DNA of 64,000 nt, taken from assembly GCA_017303755.1 (NCBI GenBank), contig JAFLBS010000001.1, forward strand, positions 62,001 to 126,000, written 5' to 3'. Each line of letters starts with the position of its first letter. The first letter of the stretch is position 1. The notes beneath the pieces were generated by a model. It saw nothing but the letters and a program-made list of their open reading frames with translations, was not told the origin of the DNA and made no database searches. The stretch is from Flavobacteriales bacterium (GTDB lineage Bacteria; Bacteroidota; Bacteroidia; Flavobacteriales; Flavobacteriaceae). Both the position numbers and the translations under genes were made by a program. Below, piece after piece: positions 63,301 through 64,000 of the stretch.

Positions 63301-63959
63301 TTTGCTGCAACCAAAGTTACGTCGTATGTTCCCGGTGTATTGTAGGTAACAACAGGGTTTTGACTGGTTGATGAAGAGGGTGTTCCTCCTTCAAACGTCC
63401 ATGTCCAGCCGGCAGGAATATTCGTTGATGTATCGGTAAAAGTAATACTTTGACCAACACAAGTGAAAGTTGCCGAAGCGGTGAAACTTGCCACTGGTGG
63501 TTCAGTCGGACAAATTGGCGCTGTTTTATCCATAGTAAAACCATCACCATCACCTCCAAAATAGGCATAAAACTGAGGTGGAAATGCACAGGCACTTTGC
63601 TCAAAAGTTTCTACGCCTGCTCCGTCATTATTTCCTCCCATGTAGGCGAAGAAAGACGGCGGAATACTACACGCTGTAGTACTGAGTTCTTCTGTTGCTG
63701 CGCCATCAGCATTTCCGCCCATGTAGGCAAATTGGAATGCTGCTGTTCCGCAGGAAGTTGCGCTTAACTCTTCGACACCTGAACCATCGTTGTTTCCTCC
63801 AAAATAAGCATAAAAATGCGCTGGAATGGAACAACTAGTGTTACTTAACTCATTTGCTGTTGATCCATGAGAGTTTCCTCCATTGTATTGAGCAAATGCG
63901 GTAAATTGTGTCAAAATAAATGTCAAGCAAACAACTATATATAATTTTGTTGTTTTCAT
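60360..63959 (-). CDS. T9SS protein with 11 Ig-like domains and PKD domain
   Basis: This 1,199-residue protein has a signal peptide (1-24, FTAFAQ). The next about 120 residues form five repeats of about 27 residues with FYAYFGGNNDGSGVEE. A PKD domain follows (about 155-240, FTDTSTNIPAGWTWTFEGGTP). Eleven Ig-like (Ig_7-type) domains of about 80 residues then span about 243-1110, each like ITSTTPASRCGDGSVTLQ then WYNAPTGG and TYYVE. Domains 7-8 and 9-10 are a near-identical duplicated pair. The last about 75 residues are a type A T9SS sorting domain (LYPNPVIDVLNISS, VVNMLGQVVF, YIIKVLVDTKVEIFKVIKK). Probably adhesin-like. Confidence 0.92.
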   Translation of the reverse strand: MKTTKLYIVVCLTFILTQFTAFAQYNGGNSHGSTANELSNTSCSIPAHFYAYFGGNNDGSGVEELSATSCGTAAFQFAYMGGNADGAATEELSTTACSIPPSFFAYMGGNNDGAGVETFEQSACAFPPQFYAYFGGDGDGFTMDKTAPICPTEPPVASFTASATFTCVGQSITFTDTSTNIPAGWTWTFEGGTPSSSTSQNPVVTYNTPGTYDVTLVAANYNGTNTIIATDHITVYANPVITSVTGGSNCGPGSVTLSATASSGFLNWYDAPTGGNLLGTIASPGTYQQFFSTTTTYYVSAAANLFGLCESPRVPVTATITDVPTITSTTPATRCGSGVVTISATASAGTVFWYAEASGGTALSSGTSFSPNVTATTTYYVETTLNGCTSPRTAVVVTVNNVPTITSTTPASRCDSGSVTLQATASNGTLSWYNTPTGGTLLGTGSSFTTPSISVSTNFYVESTDGTCTSTRTAVLATVNSTPSITSTSPSQVCDSGTVTLGATTNAGTLNWYSSASGGSVLGTGNSFTTPSISTTTTYYVEAVNGSCTSLRVPVIATVNTTPTITSTTDATICGQGGGTLFATASAGTIYWYSVATGGTAFYSGTSLPVSGGSYTYYAEAIDNGCVSTRVPVVYTYIPIPVITSVTPASRCDSGTVTLGATTDSGTINWYDAPTGGNLVGTGTSFTTPSLTSTTTYYVESSSSSCTTLTRTAVTATVNEQPVITSTTPASRCGDGSVTLQATASIGTIYWYNAPTGGTLVATGGTFATPVLGTTTIYYVEVVNGTCSSARTAVQATVYAAAVITSTTPASRCDAGTLTLSATASNGIISWYDAPTGGNVVATGTSFTTPVLSSTTTYYVEAQNGDCISSRTAITASVNEQPILTSTTPASRCGDGSVILQATASIGTIYWYNAPTGGTLVATGGTFTTPVLGTTTTYYVEVVNGTCSSARTAVVATVYAVSVITSTTPNSRCDVGTLTLSATSSNGVISWYDAPSGGNLLATGSNFTTPVLTSTTTYYVESQNGDCISPRTAVTASIAPTSAPSGFANQTYCDGETVDLIVVTGSNIIWYDAPSGGNVIPAGTPITAGTTYYASQTVTSCESIDRLAVTMTLGGCLGNEEFIKNEIKLYPNPVIDVLNISSTESMSKIEVVNMLGQVVFVKTIDELETTVDMSRYSTGTYIIKVLVDTKVEIFKVIKK

Positions 63960-64000
63960 CTAATTTGATTTTAAAAATTATTATACTTCATTTATTACAA

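Overview
The window looks like a chromosomal segment of a Flavobacterium-type member of the Bacteroidota. The DNA is A+T-rich. Several genes have promoters of the TTG-N17-23-TANNTTTG kind. There are many secreted proteins and lipoproteins, several with a type IX secretion (T9SS) C-terminal sorting domain. The spaces between genes are full of small hairpin-forming dispersed repeats. I saw no rRNA, tRNA, CRISPR array, transposase or prophage module.

Layout. Positions 1-1400 hold a truncated cytochrome c lipoprotein gene and two small secreted LTxxQ-like helical proteins. Positions 1402-4508 (minus strand) carry a PLP-dependent desulfhydrase/deaminase, a glucosaminidase-LysM lipoprotein and hemL. 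Positions 4595-14645 hold large secreted proteins: a T9SS protein, a 1,899-residue multidomain T9SS protein and a 607-residue surface protein. Positions 14642-18131 hold small conserved genes, urocanase (hutU) and a DUF4136 lipoprotein. Positions 18205-21500 look like a single-gene insertion: a very A+T-rich 979-residue protein, with a nuclease-like N-terminus, lies between two nearly identical copies of a 50-bp terminator repeat. A phospholipase C/acid phosphatase-like gene follows.

Positions 23415-37116 (minus strand) form a surface-protein island. Its head is a LytS-type propeller sensor and a LytTR response regulator. Downstream are T9SS proteins, lipoproteins, a ricin-like protein and a 1,178-residue fibre made of about 55 fifteen-residue repeats with an autocleaving S74 chaperone. 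Four promoters in the island share one motif at nearly fixed distance from the start codon, suggesting a self-controlled regulon.

Positions 37407-54892 (minus strand) form a phenylacetate catabolon: a TetR regulator, paaE, paaABCD, paaG, paaH, paaI, paaJ, paaZ, a hydratase and paaY. It continues into a branched-chain-type 2-oxoacid dehydrogenase (E2, E1) and an aminotransferase. No phenylacetate-CoA ligase (paaK) is present. The aminotransferase and dehydrogenase could therefore supply phenylacetyl-CoA from phenylalanine through phenylpyruvate (inference). Almost every gap in this catabolon contains a different hairpin repeat, and repeat-like DNA has also entered the E2 linker in frame.

Positions 55059-63959 hold a rhodanese, a secreted MORN/zinc-finger protein, a lipoprotein, a Sel1-like secreted protein and a 1,199-residue Ig-repeat T9SS protein. 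Two of these genes share a second promoter motif.
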